From Carya illinoinensis (lineage: Eukaryota > Streptophyta > Magnoliopsida > Fagales > Juglandaceae), in contig NC_056755.1 in assembly GCF_018687715.1 (NCBI RefSeq), positions 31,584,501 to 31,648,500 of the forward strand: 64,000 nucleotides of DNA. Reading direction: 5' to 3'. Under the pieces are notes generated by a model. It ran no database searches, was not told the origin of the DNA, and worked only from the letters and a program-made list of their open reading frames with translations. Position numbers and translations under genes: made by a program. Positions 25,003-37,233 of the stretch are shown piece by piece (position 1 is the first letter of the stretch; every line of letters begins with the position of its first letter).

Positions 25003-25800
25003 ATGGAAACCTCGAGGAAAATAATCAGAAGCAATTTGGAAAGGATCTGTAAAAGAAATGGACTTGTTGTTTCTGCAAAAAAGATTAAACTATTTCAAAC
25101 CAAGATCCGATTCCTTGGTTATGACATCTTTGAAGGCAAAATCAGGCCCATCCAAAGAGCCATTGAATTTGCTGACAAATTTCCTGATGTCATCCTTGAC
25201 AAGAACCAACTTCAAAGATTTCTTGGTTCATTGAATTATATTTCAGATTTCTACAAGGATATGAGAAAACAATGTCGCCCTCTTTTTGCGAGATTGCGCT
25301 CCAATCCTTCTCCGTGGACTGATGTTCACACCAAAGTTGTTAAACAAATCAAGACACATGTCAAAACTCTTCCGTGTCTTGGAATTCCTACTTCAAATAG
25401 CTTCAAGATTATCGAAACTGACGCATCTGACACAGGCTATGGCGGCATCCTGAAACAAATTGTTTCACCAGGCTCCTCTGAACAGATTGTTCGCTTCTAT
25501 TCTGGAACCTAGAATTATGCACATCATAATTATAGTACTATTAAGAAAGAAATTTTGTCTGTAGTACTATGTATTTCTAAATTTCAAAGTGATTTGCTTA
25601 ATCAGCATTTTCTTTTACGCATTGATTGCAAAACTACTAAAACTGTTTTAGAACAAGATGTTAAAAACATTGCATCAAAACAGATTTTTGTACGACGGCA
25701 AGCTATTTTAAGTGTTTTTGATTATGATATTGAATTTATCAAAGGTTCTGATAATTCAATCCCTGATTTTCTTACCCGTGAATTCTTGCAGAAAACATGA
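25003..25800 (+). pseudogene. Pararetroviral reverse-transcriptase C-terminus and RNase H fragment
   Basis: The plus strand encodes the end of the reverse transcriptase (FLGYDIFEGKIRPIQRA, FLGSLNYI) and an RNase H domain (ETDASDTGYGG, later PDFLTREFL). An in-frame TAG occurs at 25510-25512. The frame resumes at 25513 and ends with TGA at 25798-25800. The active-site region upstream is missing. Confidence 0.85.
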
Positions 25801-26115
25801 GTAAGAAGAAGAAACCAGTTCCACCGGTTACTTCACCACCCCCTCTACCTGTTTTACCAATGCTTATGCCTCTAGCATCTGCATCAACTTTGGCTTCCTC
25901 CCCACTGGAGATAGCCAATAGATTTACCAGCTTAGGACAAGTTCCTAGGCCTATTCCCCCAGTTCTTTTGCTTCTAGCTTAGCCGCTCCATACGATGTGT
26001 ATGCGAATCCATTGGCTACGGTAAACCCCAGATTTCCCTCTACTAACAAGGCAGAATATTTCTTAAAAGCTTGGTTTCAGACTCTGTTTTACATTGAGAA
26101 ATCGGTAAAAACAGA
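25797..26115 (+). pseudogene. Start of the pararetroviral frame downstream of RNase H
   Basis: The ATG overlaps the stop of the RNase H frame as ATGA, an arrangement used by polycistronic plant pararetroviruses. The first 61 codons are Pro/Ser-rich. A stop at about 25980 and a frame change follow, then related-looking coding sequence runs into the TA repeat. The product's function is not clear to me. Confidence 0.5.
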
Positions 26116-26711
26116 TTTATATATATATATATATAATATTTTATATTATACTTATATAAACCTTTCATTTTTCTTCCTTCTACCCCCATCTTCTTCTTCT
26201 CTATGTAGGTTTGCTTCTTTTCACAGATGGTACAGTCTGCTGCTCCCCTCTTCTTTTATAGCAACATCGATAGTAGAACGACGAACTACATTGATTCACA
26301 CCAAGACCAAGGCTAGTAGTTTTCTCCTCCCTAATCGGTCGATTCTAAGCCTTTCCAAAAGTTGTCAATGTGGTATCGATTTTGGACCAGAACTACACCG
26401 AAGACGTTGGTTTTCAACCCTATTGTCTAGTAGTGACTACTATGCATGCCTCCTAGGCTAAATCTCACTTTTTTATTCTTATTTATTTTTCACATTTTTT
26501 GAACATCTTTAAATATTTTTTAAAAATAAAAAATATCAAAATACTAATAGTCACTTCATTAATCATTAAGTAAAAATATTAAGTACTTGAGTGGTCAAAA
26601 TGAGGGGGCATACTATTATTTTCCTTTATATATATAGAGAGAGAGAAATGATTTGTACAAGTAGTAAATGAGTAATCACTTCCTTAACTATTAAGTAAAA
26701 TTATTAGAATG

Positions 26712-27640
26712 CTAATTAACAATGCTCTCCTTTATTATTAGAATTGTTTTTTTATTTTTTAATCTTTTTCTTTTAAATATTTTTTTAACATCCTTAACTA
26801 TTAAAAAAATATATAATTTTACTAATAGTCACTTTCTTAACTATTAAGTAAAATTAAAAATTAAAAAAAATTAAATACAAAAAGAGTAGTAAATGAATAG
26901 TAACCCTATTAATTTCCAATCTTACTATATCAGCCCCCACTTGTACAGAAAAAGATAGATCCACCGTGGTGGACGCGGACCGGCCACCTAAGTCTAAAAT
27001 CGACTGAAAACTAGTTGATCGGTGATATAAAATTAAAAAAACCGACACCGACCAATTCAATTTTGGTTTAATCAAATTTAAACCATTGAATCGGCCTATT
27101 ATATATATATATATAATATTTTATATTATACTTATATAAACCCTTCATTTTTCTTCCTTCTATTCCCGTCTTCTTCTTCTCTATGTAGATTTGCTTCTTT
27201 TCACGGATGGTACAATCTACTGCTCCCCTCCTCCTTTATAGCAACATCGACAGTAAATCGATGAACTACATCGATTCACGCCAAGACGGAGGCTGGTAGT
27301 TTTCTCCTTCCTAATCGGTCGATTCTAAGCCTTTCCAAAAGTTGTCAGTGTGGCATCGGTTTTGGACCAAAACTGCATCGAAGACGTTGGTTTTCAACCC
27401 TATTGTCCAGCAGTGACTACTAGGCGTGCCTCCTAGGCTAAATCCCACTTTTTTATTTTCCTTTTTATTTTTCACATATTTTGAACATCTTTAAACATTT
27501 TTTAAAAATAAAAAAATATCAAAATACTAATAGTCACTTCCTTAATTATTAAGTAAAAAAAATTAAATACTTGAGTTGTCAAAATGAGGGGGCATATTAT
27601 TATTTTCCTTAATATATATATATATATAAATGATTTGTAT
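26712..27640. repeat. Segmental duplication copy 2 (empty site)
   Basis: An uninterrupted version of 23765-26660. The TA tract at about 27098-27116 contains no viral sequence, so this copy shows the structure before insertion. Confidence 0.85.
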
Positions 27641-28139
27641 AAGTTCCAAATAGATAAACCCTTATAAAAAGATAGACATCACCTTAAAAATATATATATT
27701 TTTTATTAATATAATACACTTTTTTATAAATGGCTTGTACGAAATTTGTCTATTTGAAATTTGTATCTAGTATTACTTTTTTTATAATTAGTATTTGAAA
27801 TTTACTTTTTTATAATTTTTTATGGTTAAAGTATTTTTTAAAAAGTGATAATCTGTATTTTATTTGAAATAATTAGTATTGATTTAACGAGAAATATTAA
27901 ATATTTTAATAATTTTATTGATAAGTGAAACAAGTTTTACATTTTACATTCTATGAGGATTATGATCCAACCAAACAGGTTATTATCCAAAAAGAAGGGG
28001 GACCCCGTCCAAGAATCAAGATGATCGATGTATTAAATTTAATATAAAAATTTAAAATAGCATTTCTGTCCAATTCTAATAATTGAAACAATTCCAAAAA
28101 GTAAGGTGAGCATTAGCCAATAAATAAAAAATAATGAAA

Positions 28140-28345
28140 ATTCACTTTTTTTGGTTATTGATTACATAGATGACATAAAATGAAAGTCAAATAAAATATT
28201 ATAAAAATATAAATTTTTAATATAATTTTTATTTTAAAATTTATAAAAGTTAAATTGTTTATTATATTTTATGCAAAAGTTTAAAAAATTAATAATGATT
28301 AGATGAGATGAGATAATTTGTGTAACTAAACGATGTCTTAGTTTT
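28140..28345. mobile_element. hAT-type MITE-like block
   Basis: An AT-rich block ending AGATGAGATGAGATAATTTG and TAACTAAACGATGTC. The layout and motifs match the block at 31835-32045 in inverse orientation. Boundaries are approximate. Confidence 0.45.
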
Positions 28346-28362
28346 ATCTTTAAAATATAGAA

Positions 28363-28501
28363 AGGAAAAACGTTTTATCTTTGATTTATCATTCAATTTG
28401 TAATTATTCCTCAAACTACCATATAACTTTATTGTAATTTGTACCTCATTTTCCCCTTAAAAAAGGAAATTTCCCTAAAAAGTTCTAACATTTCAAGAAA
28501 T
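28363..28501. repeat. Duplicated ~140 bp block, copy 1
   Basis: Matches 29538-29695 over its length (ATCTTTGATTTATCATTC, ACTACCATATAA, TTTCAAGAAATA). The second copy carries an extra ~18 bp. Confidence 0.75.
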
Positions 28502-29537
28502 AATATTTTAAGTAAAAAATATTATTTATAAAAATATTCTTTAAATTAAAATTTTGGAAAAAGAAAAAACAAATGAAATTTTTAAAAATAATTTTCACTT
28601 TTCTTAAATCATGTTTTGTGTTAAGCATTTTTGTTCAATTTTTATTTTAGTTACTTTGTATTATTTTTTTAAAATTTCCATTTTTAAATGTTTTCAATAG
28701 CCTTACTGAATAACTCTTTTATTACGGATATTTATGACATATTTTTAAAGGAGGTAGTACATTGGATGTTTTGGTATTTTTATGGGTGGATTGCAAATAT
28801 AAATTTTCAAAAAGTTATGATAAAAAATCGTGTTTTATCAAAAAATAAAACATAAAAAAGATCAGGGGTTGTTTCGGAAATTAAATGTTATATTATCTAA
28901 AACTTCTCATAATTTCTTTCTCAAATATTATTAAAAAATAAAAAAATACTACTCTTCCCATTGGTGGCTCATGTGGGGACTTATTTATTTATTATTTTTT
29001 ACTTAATAATTAAGTAAGTATTTTTTTATAATGTTACAAATTTTTTTTAAAAAAATTTAAAAGCGTTCAAAAATATGTAAAAAAAATAACTAGCGGGAGT
29101 TCCTAGCAATGGCTGTAGAGTCACCTAAAAACAAAACATTTTTCAATTTTAAATTTTTAACACAAAACAATTTCTAAACAAAAATAATATTCAAACAATT
29201 TTTTACCATTATAATATTTTTATTCAACTTTTTATTTCTCATTTTTCAAAATTTAATAAAATATATTAACTAAAACCATTACGTTACTATTCATAAATTA
29301 TTTTAAGTATTTATAAAATTATCATTTCATCTCATTATTCAAATATGTCCTATATTTTTTTATTTCCCATGATGTACTCTTATCATAGAGTTTGTAAATA
29401 GATAGAAAATTATATTTTATATTTTCATGAATTGACGTCATATTCGATCAATTTCTTATTTTAATGAATAATAATAAACACAATTATTTTTAGATAAACA
29501 TGTTTTAAACGAGGATATCTTTATAAAAATAACTTAG

Positions 29538-29695
29538 AAAGGAAAAATATTTTATCTTTGATTTATCATTCCATTTATAATCACTCCTCTAACTACCATA
29601 TAATTTTATTGTAATTTTCTCTCCAAATTGTAATTTGTACCTCATTTTCTCCTTAAAAAAGAAAACTTCCCTAAAAGGTTATAAGATTTCAAGAA
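29538..29695. repeat. Duplicated ~140 bp block, copy 2
   Basis: Partner of 28363-28501 in the same orientation. Confidence 0.75.
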
Positions 29696-30099
29696 ATATT
29701 TTTTTAAATAAAAAAAATTATTTGTAAAAAATATAAATTATTTTAAAAATATATGATTGTAGATAAAATGTGAAAGAGAAAATCTATTTGTAAGTCTTAT
29801 TCTTTTACACATCTAGCGCACACAGCTGATGTGAAAGATTTATATTTCAACTAGAATAGTGCTATTTAAAGATTTTTATATTATTTTATAAAAAATATCC
29901 TCATTTTAAAATAAAATTAATCATCCAACTATATTAAAAAATGACTGACGTTTTAATTTTTTTAATATTATAATATATTCCATTACAGGGTATGTGTGTA
30001 GACTTATTTATAACAAAATTCAATGCAAAAATGATTGTATGCGTTGAGATTACTCTGTTTGTGTCCCGTGAGAAGTGAGCAATAGTTATGCTTCCTTTG

Positions 30100-30412
30100 G
30101 ATCTTTAAATGAGCTCACCTTATTTTAGTTAGATTTTATTTAATTTAAATCTATCTCAATATCCATACACACAATTTTTAAATTATTAAATATCATTCAA
30201 TTCAAAATCTATTTACACGTGGGATCTATTACGTAGAACTCATAATTTTTTTCAACTCATAAATATATATAAACTCATCTTAACATTTAAACAAATTTAA
30301 ACTCATCTTAAATAGGCTCCACAAAATTTACTATATCATCTCAATTTACTATTATTTATAAAAAATTTAATTCATTTCAACTCAATATGAATAAGTCATA
30401 AAAGCTTAATCT
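30100..30412. mobile_element. MITE-like block with repeated AACTCAT motifs
   Basis: An AT-rich non-coding block with several AACTCATC/CAACTCA motifs, typical of a common plant hAT-derived MITE. Boundaries are approximate. Confidence 0.4.
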
Positions 30413-31834
30413 AGTAGGGCAGAGGGGTTGACATAGGCACTGTTGTCTATGGCGTTGGTAAAGGATGGCGTGAAATTAGAGAAATAAATATGCTTTTGTA
30501 AAGGAGGAGAGGGCCAATGTACATACAAGTATCGCTCGGATTGCTGCTCAATTCATATTGTGAAAGCTCATTTCTTTTCCATATCATAAAAGCTTAACTT
30601 CAATGTCAAAAATTTCGACCGACCCTTTTGAACGGCATGCAAAAATCAACAAAAAGTGCTCCACAAATTACGAGCTTTAGATTAAAGAAGGTCCACATTT
30701 TCTTATTTATATTTTTACTACTTTTATCAATCTCATTTAATTGAACATCATATTAGCGTTTTAATACAATTTCTTTTATATATATTTAAAGAGTAATATT
30801 ATAAACTACATTCTTATTTTATTATATAAAATATGACATATTTATTATTATTAAATAATTAAAAAGACATCTAATAAAAATAGTTGGTGAAACAATGTAG
30901 AGTTTTGTGGATGCTTTATTTTTTTGCTAAAGAGCCATAGAGAATCTACTCTCTTGATCCCTAGATTGATGAATACGTCAACTAGGAGAATAGCTACTAG
31001 TAGTTGGGTGAATGGAGAGGTTTAGACTGCGCGGCGCATCAGGCCTAGTCCTTAAGAGAAAGGGGCAACAAATGATAGAACGGGAAGATTGATATATGGT
31101 CTACTATTATAACGATGGAGCACGTGTGGGTTGCAATGGTTTCAAAAAGATTAAATACAATAGAAATAAAAAGACAGTATAAAAGTAAATTTATAAAACT
31201 GACATTATTTTATAAGATATTTTAGATTTATTTTATAATAACAGTAACTTTATGATCTAACATATTATATGAAGAGATATTAATTTGTAAATTTATTTTT
31301 ATAAAATCTCTTTATAGTTAAAGTATTTTTCAGTTCAAAATGTATAAATTATATATATATATATATATTTAATTATTTATTGTAAGTTGATCGTAGTCAT
31401 TGTCCCATGATATAATTGTTTTCAAAAAAAGCAGTACATGAATTTAATTTATTAAATTACTATTTTTAATTATCTATGGTTATCATTTTCTTGCATTTTA
31501 AACGCATCCTTTTGGATCTTCTGATGATTAGAGTGGACATAGTTATCATTTTTTTTTTTTTTTCTATTTCTTTTAGTTAGATGTTTGGTATAACAGGCCA
31601 ACTTGTGAGGGGGTTGGATTTTTGGTTATGTTATTGGACGATACACATGTTAGAAAAGAATATGGAGGAAAACCTAAAAAATAATAATTAGCTAACATTA
31701 TTAAAATGCTAAATAAAACATAGGCCAGCCAACATCCTAACATTATTCTTCTCATAAATCACTAGACTTGTAAACAATTCTTACTCAAATATATTTGCCA
31801 ATCCCACCCTAATTGGGTAAAAAAATGGTCTTAG

Positions 31835-32045
31835 GTGCAGCTTGGATGGTGAAATGAGATGATAAGAGATAATTTTACATAAAAGTTAAAAATTGAATAA
31901 AATATTATTAGAATATTAATTTTTAATATTATTATTATTTTAAAATTTAAAAAAATTAAATTATTTATTATATTTTATATAAAAATTTTAAAAAATTATA
32001 ATAATAAAATAAAATATTTTTACTACCTAAACGGGACATTAAAAT
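31835..32045. mobile_element. hAT-type MITE-like block
   Basis: Starts GCTTGGATGGTGAAATGAGA and ends CTACCTAAACGGGACATT. The ends are imperfectly inverted and the interior is AT-rich, with no coding capacity. Confidence 0.5.
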
Positions 32046-33289
32046 TCGTCCACTTGTGCCCTTGCAATGTGCCCCAATTGCAAGGGCCTAAGTGCCTAAC
32101 TAAAGTCAATATGGGTCTATATTCTATACCAACATAAGCTCTATTTTTCAACTCAAACTTTAAACACACATTTTAGAGCCCAGACATTATCTTCATTGGA
32201 CAGTTTGCCCCTTTGGGCTTACGAGTTTCATGAATAATTTTTTGAATGTAAGAAAACTATAAAATTTTTTAAACTACCTATACACCTTTCAACTAGAAAA
32301 CCATAGAATAAAATATTACGTCATTTCAAACACATTTGATTGGTTCTAAAATCAACCCTTATGCTGTTGATGTACCAGAAAGTTAGAACTTGGAAGATTG
32401 GAAGAGAAATGTTTTAACTACAAAAATATTTCATAAAAATAAATTTACAAATTAAAGCACTTCGACATGGTACGTTAAATTATAAAATTATTTTTATTAT
32501 AAAGTAGTATCATGAAATCGTGTCAATTTATGAATTTATATTTATAAAATCTTTTTGTTTCTATAACACTTCTCAAATTTAAAACATATGCTTAAATTTG
32601 GATGGTAGTTCAATAAAAATAATAAAATGATGAAAAATGATAAACTTACAATTATTCTAAGTACAACTAGTTTATCACTCTTTATATTTAAAATGAAATA
32701 TGGTGGTTAAAGTAAAATTGAAATGATCTTTTAATAAAGTGTCACAATTGTTTGATTTAAAATGAGTTGTAAATTAATTATAAAATAGTTGAAGGTATAT
32801 ACTAAATAATGTGTGGATGATCAGATGCAAAAGATGTTAGGCATGCAGCATGTACGGATGCAGATCAAATGTTCAGTATTGAACTTGGAAAGAACAATGT
32901 TAAAATTAATGTGTTGGGGATCGAAACGTAGAAGACAACCACTCTGTGGCAGGATTTACCAGAAATAATTAATCTAGATCTGCCTAATTAAATTCAAAGC
33001 CCATAAAAAATGCATGGCTCCTCGCATGAAATTGTGCAAACCATGATCCATACAGTACTCATGATCTTGAGGGGTATCAGCTTACAACTTTAATTATGAC
33101 TTGGATGTCATAATTAATAGCTCTTATGGCTAATTGATACCGAACCACCCAAAATTTATAAGGCATTTAACGCAAGAAACTAATTTTTGAGAAAAGAGGT
33201 GATTTGATCTTCACTTGATTTTAGTTAAATTTGATTATACTTACGCTTTATACATTGACTCAGGGGCGGAACTACTAAGGGCTTTGGTC

Positions 33290-33906
33290 CAATGTTTTAA
33301 AAATCGTTCCGTTTCAGTTAGAATGGCCGGAATTTTTCGTGCCGGAACAGTGACCGGAAAGAGATAGGTATCTATTCCATTTCGGATCAAATTCCGGCTA
33401 TTCCGGTTAAATTCCGGCCGTTCCGGTCAATTCCGGCCGGAATTTCGGTATTCCGGCCGGAATAGTAATTCCGGTCCGAAATTAAAATTAAAATTAAAAA
33501 AAATAAAAAATAGCTCTTTTGTAAATAAGTTGAAAAATAATAGATAAAATTGTACTTTTAGAATTCAAATACCTCTTTCCGTGCACTAGAAGTATTGTTA
33601 CTTTTAATAATCTGTCTATTCTTTAATTTTTTTCCTTTATTTTTGTGTCTTAACTCAAGTTTGTGATTTTTTTCAATATATATTTATTTTATAAATCTTT
33701 AATTCTTCTATATATATACATATACATATCACACACTTACATATATATGTATTTATTTTATTAATTGTTAGTTTATATATACATATAAATATTTATATAT
33801 AATATATAATTAATCCCGAAACGGTACACCGAAACGTACCGATACCGAAATATTCCATTCCAGTGCCTCAACCGGAATAGTCTCCGAAACGGATTTCAAA
33901 ACTTTG
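33290..33906. mobile_element. Non-autonomous hAT-like element with 8-bp TSD
   Basis: The inverted ends CAATGTTTTAAAAATC and the complement of CGGATTTCAAAACTTTG are flanked by CTTTGGTC (33282-33289) and CTTTGACC (33907-33914), an 8-bp duplication with one mismatch as expected for hAT. The 617-bp element has a cluster of inverted TTCCGGCCGGAA motifs at 33360-33475 and a mirror-like CCGAAACGG cluster near the right end. It encodes no protein. Confidence 0.75.
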
Positions 33907-33914
33907 CTTTGACC

Positions 33915-34399
33915 CCCCAAAATTTTTAAAATCATTGAAAAGTTACAATTTTGAAGGTGTTTTTATAAAGAAAACTATGTGAAAATTAGTATTTGACCCC
34001 CAAAAAATTATTTTTTTGTAACTCCCCCCCCCCCCCCAAAAACCAGATTTTCTGATTCTGCCCCTGCATTGACTCACTTAGGATTAGTTACTTCACGTGC
34101 ATCTTTTCAGATAAATTGGTATGGAAAAAATATACATAGCAGCCTCACACTTTTTCACACCATTGAAAAATGTAAATTTACTATTTTACCCTCTTCTATT
34201 TTATACTTTAAAAATGATGGTGTGTTGGGTGTGAGGCTGGTGTGTAGCACTTCTCATATATGAGGTAACCTTTTCATCTACCAATGTTTACCAAAAGTGG
34301 CAACGTTTTTTTTAAAGAAAATTAAAATTCTTTGAAAGAAATAGAAAATAACTTTTTTTTTTTTAATAATGAAAATCGAAAATCAAAGAAAAAGAAAGG
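33915..34399. other. Spacer with a 14-nt C run
   Basis: No gene is visible. A run of 14 C occurs at 34024-34037. Confidence 0.5.
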
Positions 34400-34680
34400 A
34401 AGGACAGCAACAGGGCCAATCACCAGTGATGGTCATGCCTGGCCACCATGGGATAGCCAGAAGTATCGAGCAACCCTCATGGTACCCAAGTTTTGGCCAC
34501 CTAGTGCTCTGCAAGTCCAAATCTTGGCCACCTAATGCAGCAAAAATCAATGACCTTGTTTGAAAGTCAGGATGGCCACATCGATGCCTTCATAGGATCG
34601 TTGTAGTCTATGGATGCATCTTAGTTTGATTGCCGGCCACCTATGTCATCACTAGTGAGTCGATCTCTTGGATCCAAACA
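34400..34680. repeat. TGGCCAC-rich repeat, copy 1
   Basis: About 150 bp (34515-34665) is the inverted counterpart of 46084-46237. The block repeats TGGCCAC motifs every 30-60 bp. No coding sequence is recognised. Confidence 0.7.
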
Positions 34681-35015
34681 GAGAGATGGGCTGGCTAATG
34701 GAGAAAGTGAGAGATGCGTATCAATAGAGAGAAAAGAGAGATGGATAATAGGCATAGATGGAGACTTACCTGAATGATGAAGCTGCAACTGACGACAGCT
34801 AAGGACTACGGTGGCAGAAAGAAGAGTGAGAGATCGATCGAAGAGCAGGGCTGGTGAGAGAGAGAGACATCAAGGGGTGGGGGGTTTAGAGCATAGACAC
34901 TGGGGGAAGAAATTACGAAAGGATTTTTTGCGGCGGTCTAATAGAGCCGTAAATAGCTAAAGAATCACTGCAGACAATCAAATATTGTCTAACACATTTA
35001 GTGGCTACCTAATAT
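34681..35015. other. Non-coding region, possible transposon subterminal sequence
   Basis: Contains GCGGCGGTCTAATAGAGCCG near 34931, reminiscent of CACTA subterminal motifs. No gene is seen. Confidence 0.35.
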
Positions 35016-35290
35016 GTAACACCTGAACCCAGTATTAAGTTATTTTCAAGAAAAAAATTTTATGTATGAAAAACCTATTTGAGTTTTTAAATATATATAT
35101 ATATATATATATATTTAAAGTAGACTATGGGCTTAAAATCTCTAGTTTGGTGGATTATGAATTTTTTTTTCTTTTATTTGGATTTGATGTGTTAGTTAAA
35201 AATATTTTATGTGCCAAGATTGTTTTCTTTTAACAAATTGGATTTTTTTTTTTTTAAAAAAAAAATTAAGTTTAGATCCAAAATTTGAAG
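35016..35290. repeat. LTR-like direct repeat, copy 1
   Basis: Starts TGTAACACCTGAACCCAG. The following ~250 bp is recognisably similar to 35434-35650 but diverged. It carries (TA)n near 35093-35112. Confidence 0.6.
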
Positions 35291-35433
35291 AAAAAGCCGA
35301 AGTCTCTGAGATCTTGTATCAAACTCCTCTTTATTTTCGGTTTCATCACGTTCGTTTTTCACGGCATACTTGACTGCACGTCATTATCCTTTTCATGCAT
35401 GTTTATCCTGTTAGGGTGTTCGGCAACACTTTT

Positions 35434-35650
35434 TGTAACACCTGGATCCAGTTTGAGGCTATTTTAAAGAATTTTTAAATTTTTATTATAGGTGTAAAAA
35501 ACCCATTTGAGTTTTTAAATATATATTTTTTAAAGTATATTGCGAGTTTAAAATCTCTGTTTTCATATATTATGATTTTAATTTGGATTTGATATTTAAG
35601 TTAAAATTCGTTTATGAGCGGAGATAATTTTTTAATAAATTGGATTATTA
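35434..35650. repeat. LTR-like direct repeat, copy 2
   Basis: Starts TGTAACACCTGGATCCAG, a typical plant LTR beginning. It may be the left end of a long solo LTR that continues rightward; I could not find its end. Confidence 0.55.
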
Positions 35651-36670
35651 TTATTATTATTTTGAATTTGATTCGAGGTCTAAAAATTTATAAAAAATCC
35701 TTTTATAGATATTTTCCATACTATCGAAACCGTGCGCCCAAATATTCGAAAGGGCCACCGATCACCCAAGACCCCAAATCCATTTCTGTAAGAGTCAACT
35801 ACCAGAATTTTTTCCACTTCCGTCACGCAGGTCACTCATGCACGTTGCTCCTTTTTGTTTATCTTTAGGGTTTTTCAACGGCAGCTATTTATATCACTAC
35901 TTTGATCAAGCTACCATATTTATCCTCTCCCAATTTTCTCTCCATTTGTTTTTCACTCCCTACGTATATGCGGTTTATCCCTTTCCGTTTCTCACGTAAA
36001 ATCTTCCTCTCAATAGATTTAGATAACTCAAACTTTCCCTACTTATCAATCCGTATCCCACTCCCTCATGGTAGTTTTTCCTTTTCCCTTCTCTAGGGTT
36101 TTTCCATCACCTATATATATATATATGCATATATTATTTCGTGCATTCAGAAACTGCTCAAAACTCTTCCTTGCGGCACCTCCACTAAACCTCTAGCTCA
36201 TTGGCTAGCACCTGCCGAGAAGCTCCTTGCCCAACCCAACGGCGCAGCCCAGTTTTCATCCACTAAAAAGGAAACGTAAGCCTCCTTCCACCACCCTTGC
36301 TCCTCCACACTCCACAGCACCCCACATGTCGGAAACATCACAGGGCAAGCTTTCATCTTCTTCCTCTAGATCCAACTGCAGTGCACGCACCACCATCTCT
36401 GTCCACACGTCTCATCCCCCACGTTCACCAGCAACCTCTCGGTCTCCTTAGCACCCTGCCACCATCACCAAAAATCCGAGCAACTCACGGCAAGCCTCCT
36501 TTACCAACCCCTATTTTTTATACATAAAAACAGAATATCCCAAAGCCATCTAAGGCCAGCGGTGCCTTTGCACCACCCCGAACAACCATGCTCAGCCAAC
36601 CCCCCCGGCCCGTGAGCCACAAACCAGCCACGACGTTGCAACCTGCACAAAGAGTGCCGTCGGGTGCCAG

Positions 36671-36671
<1 letters not shown>
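35651..36671. other. Probable LTR body or promoter-like region, no gene
   Basis: More GC-rich in its second half. Short open frames rich in Pro and Ser show no family resemblance, and I do not support them as genes. Confidence 0.4.

Positions 36672-36722
<51 letters not shown>
36672..36722. repeat. (CT)n microsatellite
   Basis: An uninterrupted CT run of about 50 bp ending exactly at the left end of the CACTA element. Confidence 0.95.
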
Positions 36723-36726
<4 letters not shown>

Positions 36727-37183
36727 ACAAGAAATCGCCACAAAAATATCGTTGCCATATGTGTATTTTGCTGGTGAGTTAAAAATTCCCGCAAAATTAA
36801 TGATCTAATAAAACCATTTACTAGCCGGGGCTTTATAATAACTATTGCAACGATTATGAAATCGCTGCCATATTACAATATACTTTTCCTATTGCCTAAA
36901 CTACGTCACTTTACCTGTATCTTTGGGCGCGAAGTCTTAAGTTTCATCCTCGTCCCGCGCCCCCTGCAACCACCAAAACCCACCCCTCGATTCCGTACGG
37001 CCTGCTCTTTCGTTCTCCACTCCTCTCTACATTCTGTGCTTCTCCAAAAGAGCACCAACACCATAGATAAACCTATTTCAGTCGAAGGAAATCTCCATTA
37101 GAGCCACACCACCCCCATCCCATTTTCCTCCCACGGAAGTTGAACCAAACTCCATCCGCGGCAGCTTCAGGTTCGAATCTTCG

Positions 37184-37233
<50 letters not shown>

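Larger units (their letters stand above)
24170..26117. mobile_element. Endogenous pararetrovirus (Caulimoviridae) remnant in a TA microsatellite
   Basis: A ~1.95 kb block sits exactly inside a (TA)n tract, with TA repeats on both sides (about 24139-24169 and 26118-26136). It consists of two viral polyprotein pieces arranged head to head: protease and reverse-transcriptase start on the minus strand (24996-24180), then reverse-transcriptase end and RNase H on the plus strand (25003-25800), followed by the start of another frame. Recombination or inversion must have occurred at about 25000. The central reverse-transcriptase core with the YxDD active site is absent. The genus is not resolved. The remnant is non-functional. 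No restored sequence is given. Confidence 0.85.
23765..26660. repeat. Segmental duplication copy 1 (interrupted by a pararetrovirus)
   Basis: 23765-24169 and 26118-26660 together match 26712-27640 in order and orientation. The match is broken only by the pararetroviral block at the TA repeat. The shared sequence includes CCACTTGTACAGAAAAAGAT and CTTCATTTTTCTTCCTTCTA and has no gene. Confidence 0.85.
27641..33281. other. Gene-free AT-rich region
   Basis: No gene is supported in these 5.6 kb. The region holds several MITE-like AT-rich blocks (listed separately), a duplicated ~140 bp block, and TA tracts (for example 31352-31369). Confidence 0.6.

Noticed and set aside
24169..26118. Gypsy retrotransposon as the source of the RT/RNase H fragments
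   Set aside because: No integrase or LTR is present, the RNase H frame is followed by an overlapping downstream frame, and the site is a TA microsatellite. All point to a pararetrovirus.
36501..36794. Minus-strand 97-codon frame with a long (Arg-Glu) run
   Set aside because: The run is the translated (CT)n microsatellite, and the frame crosses the CACTA element border. The similar 37167-37373 frame is the same kind of artefact.
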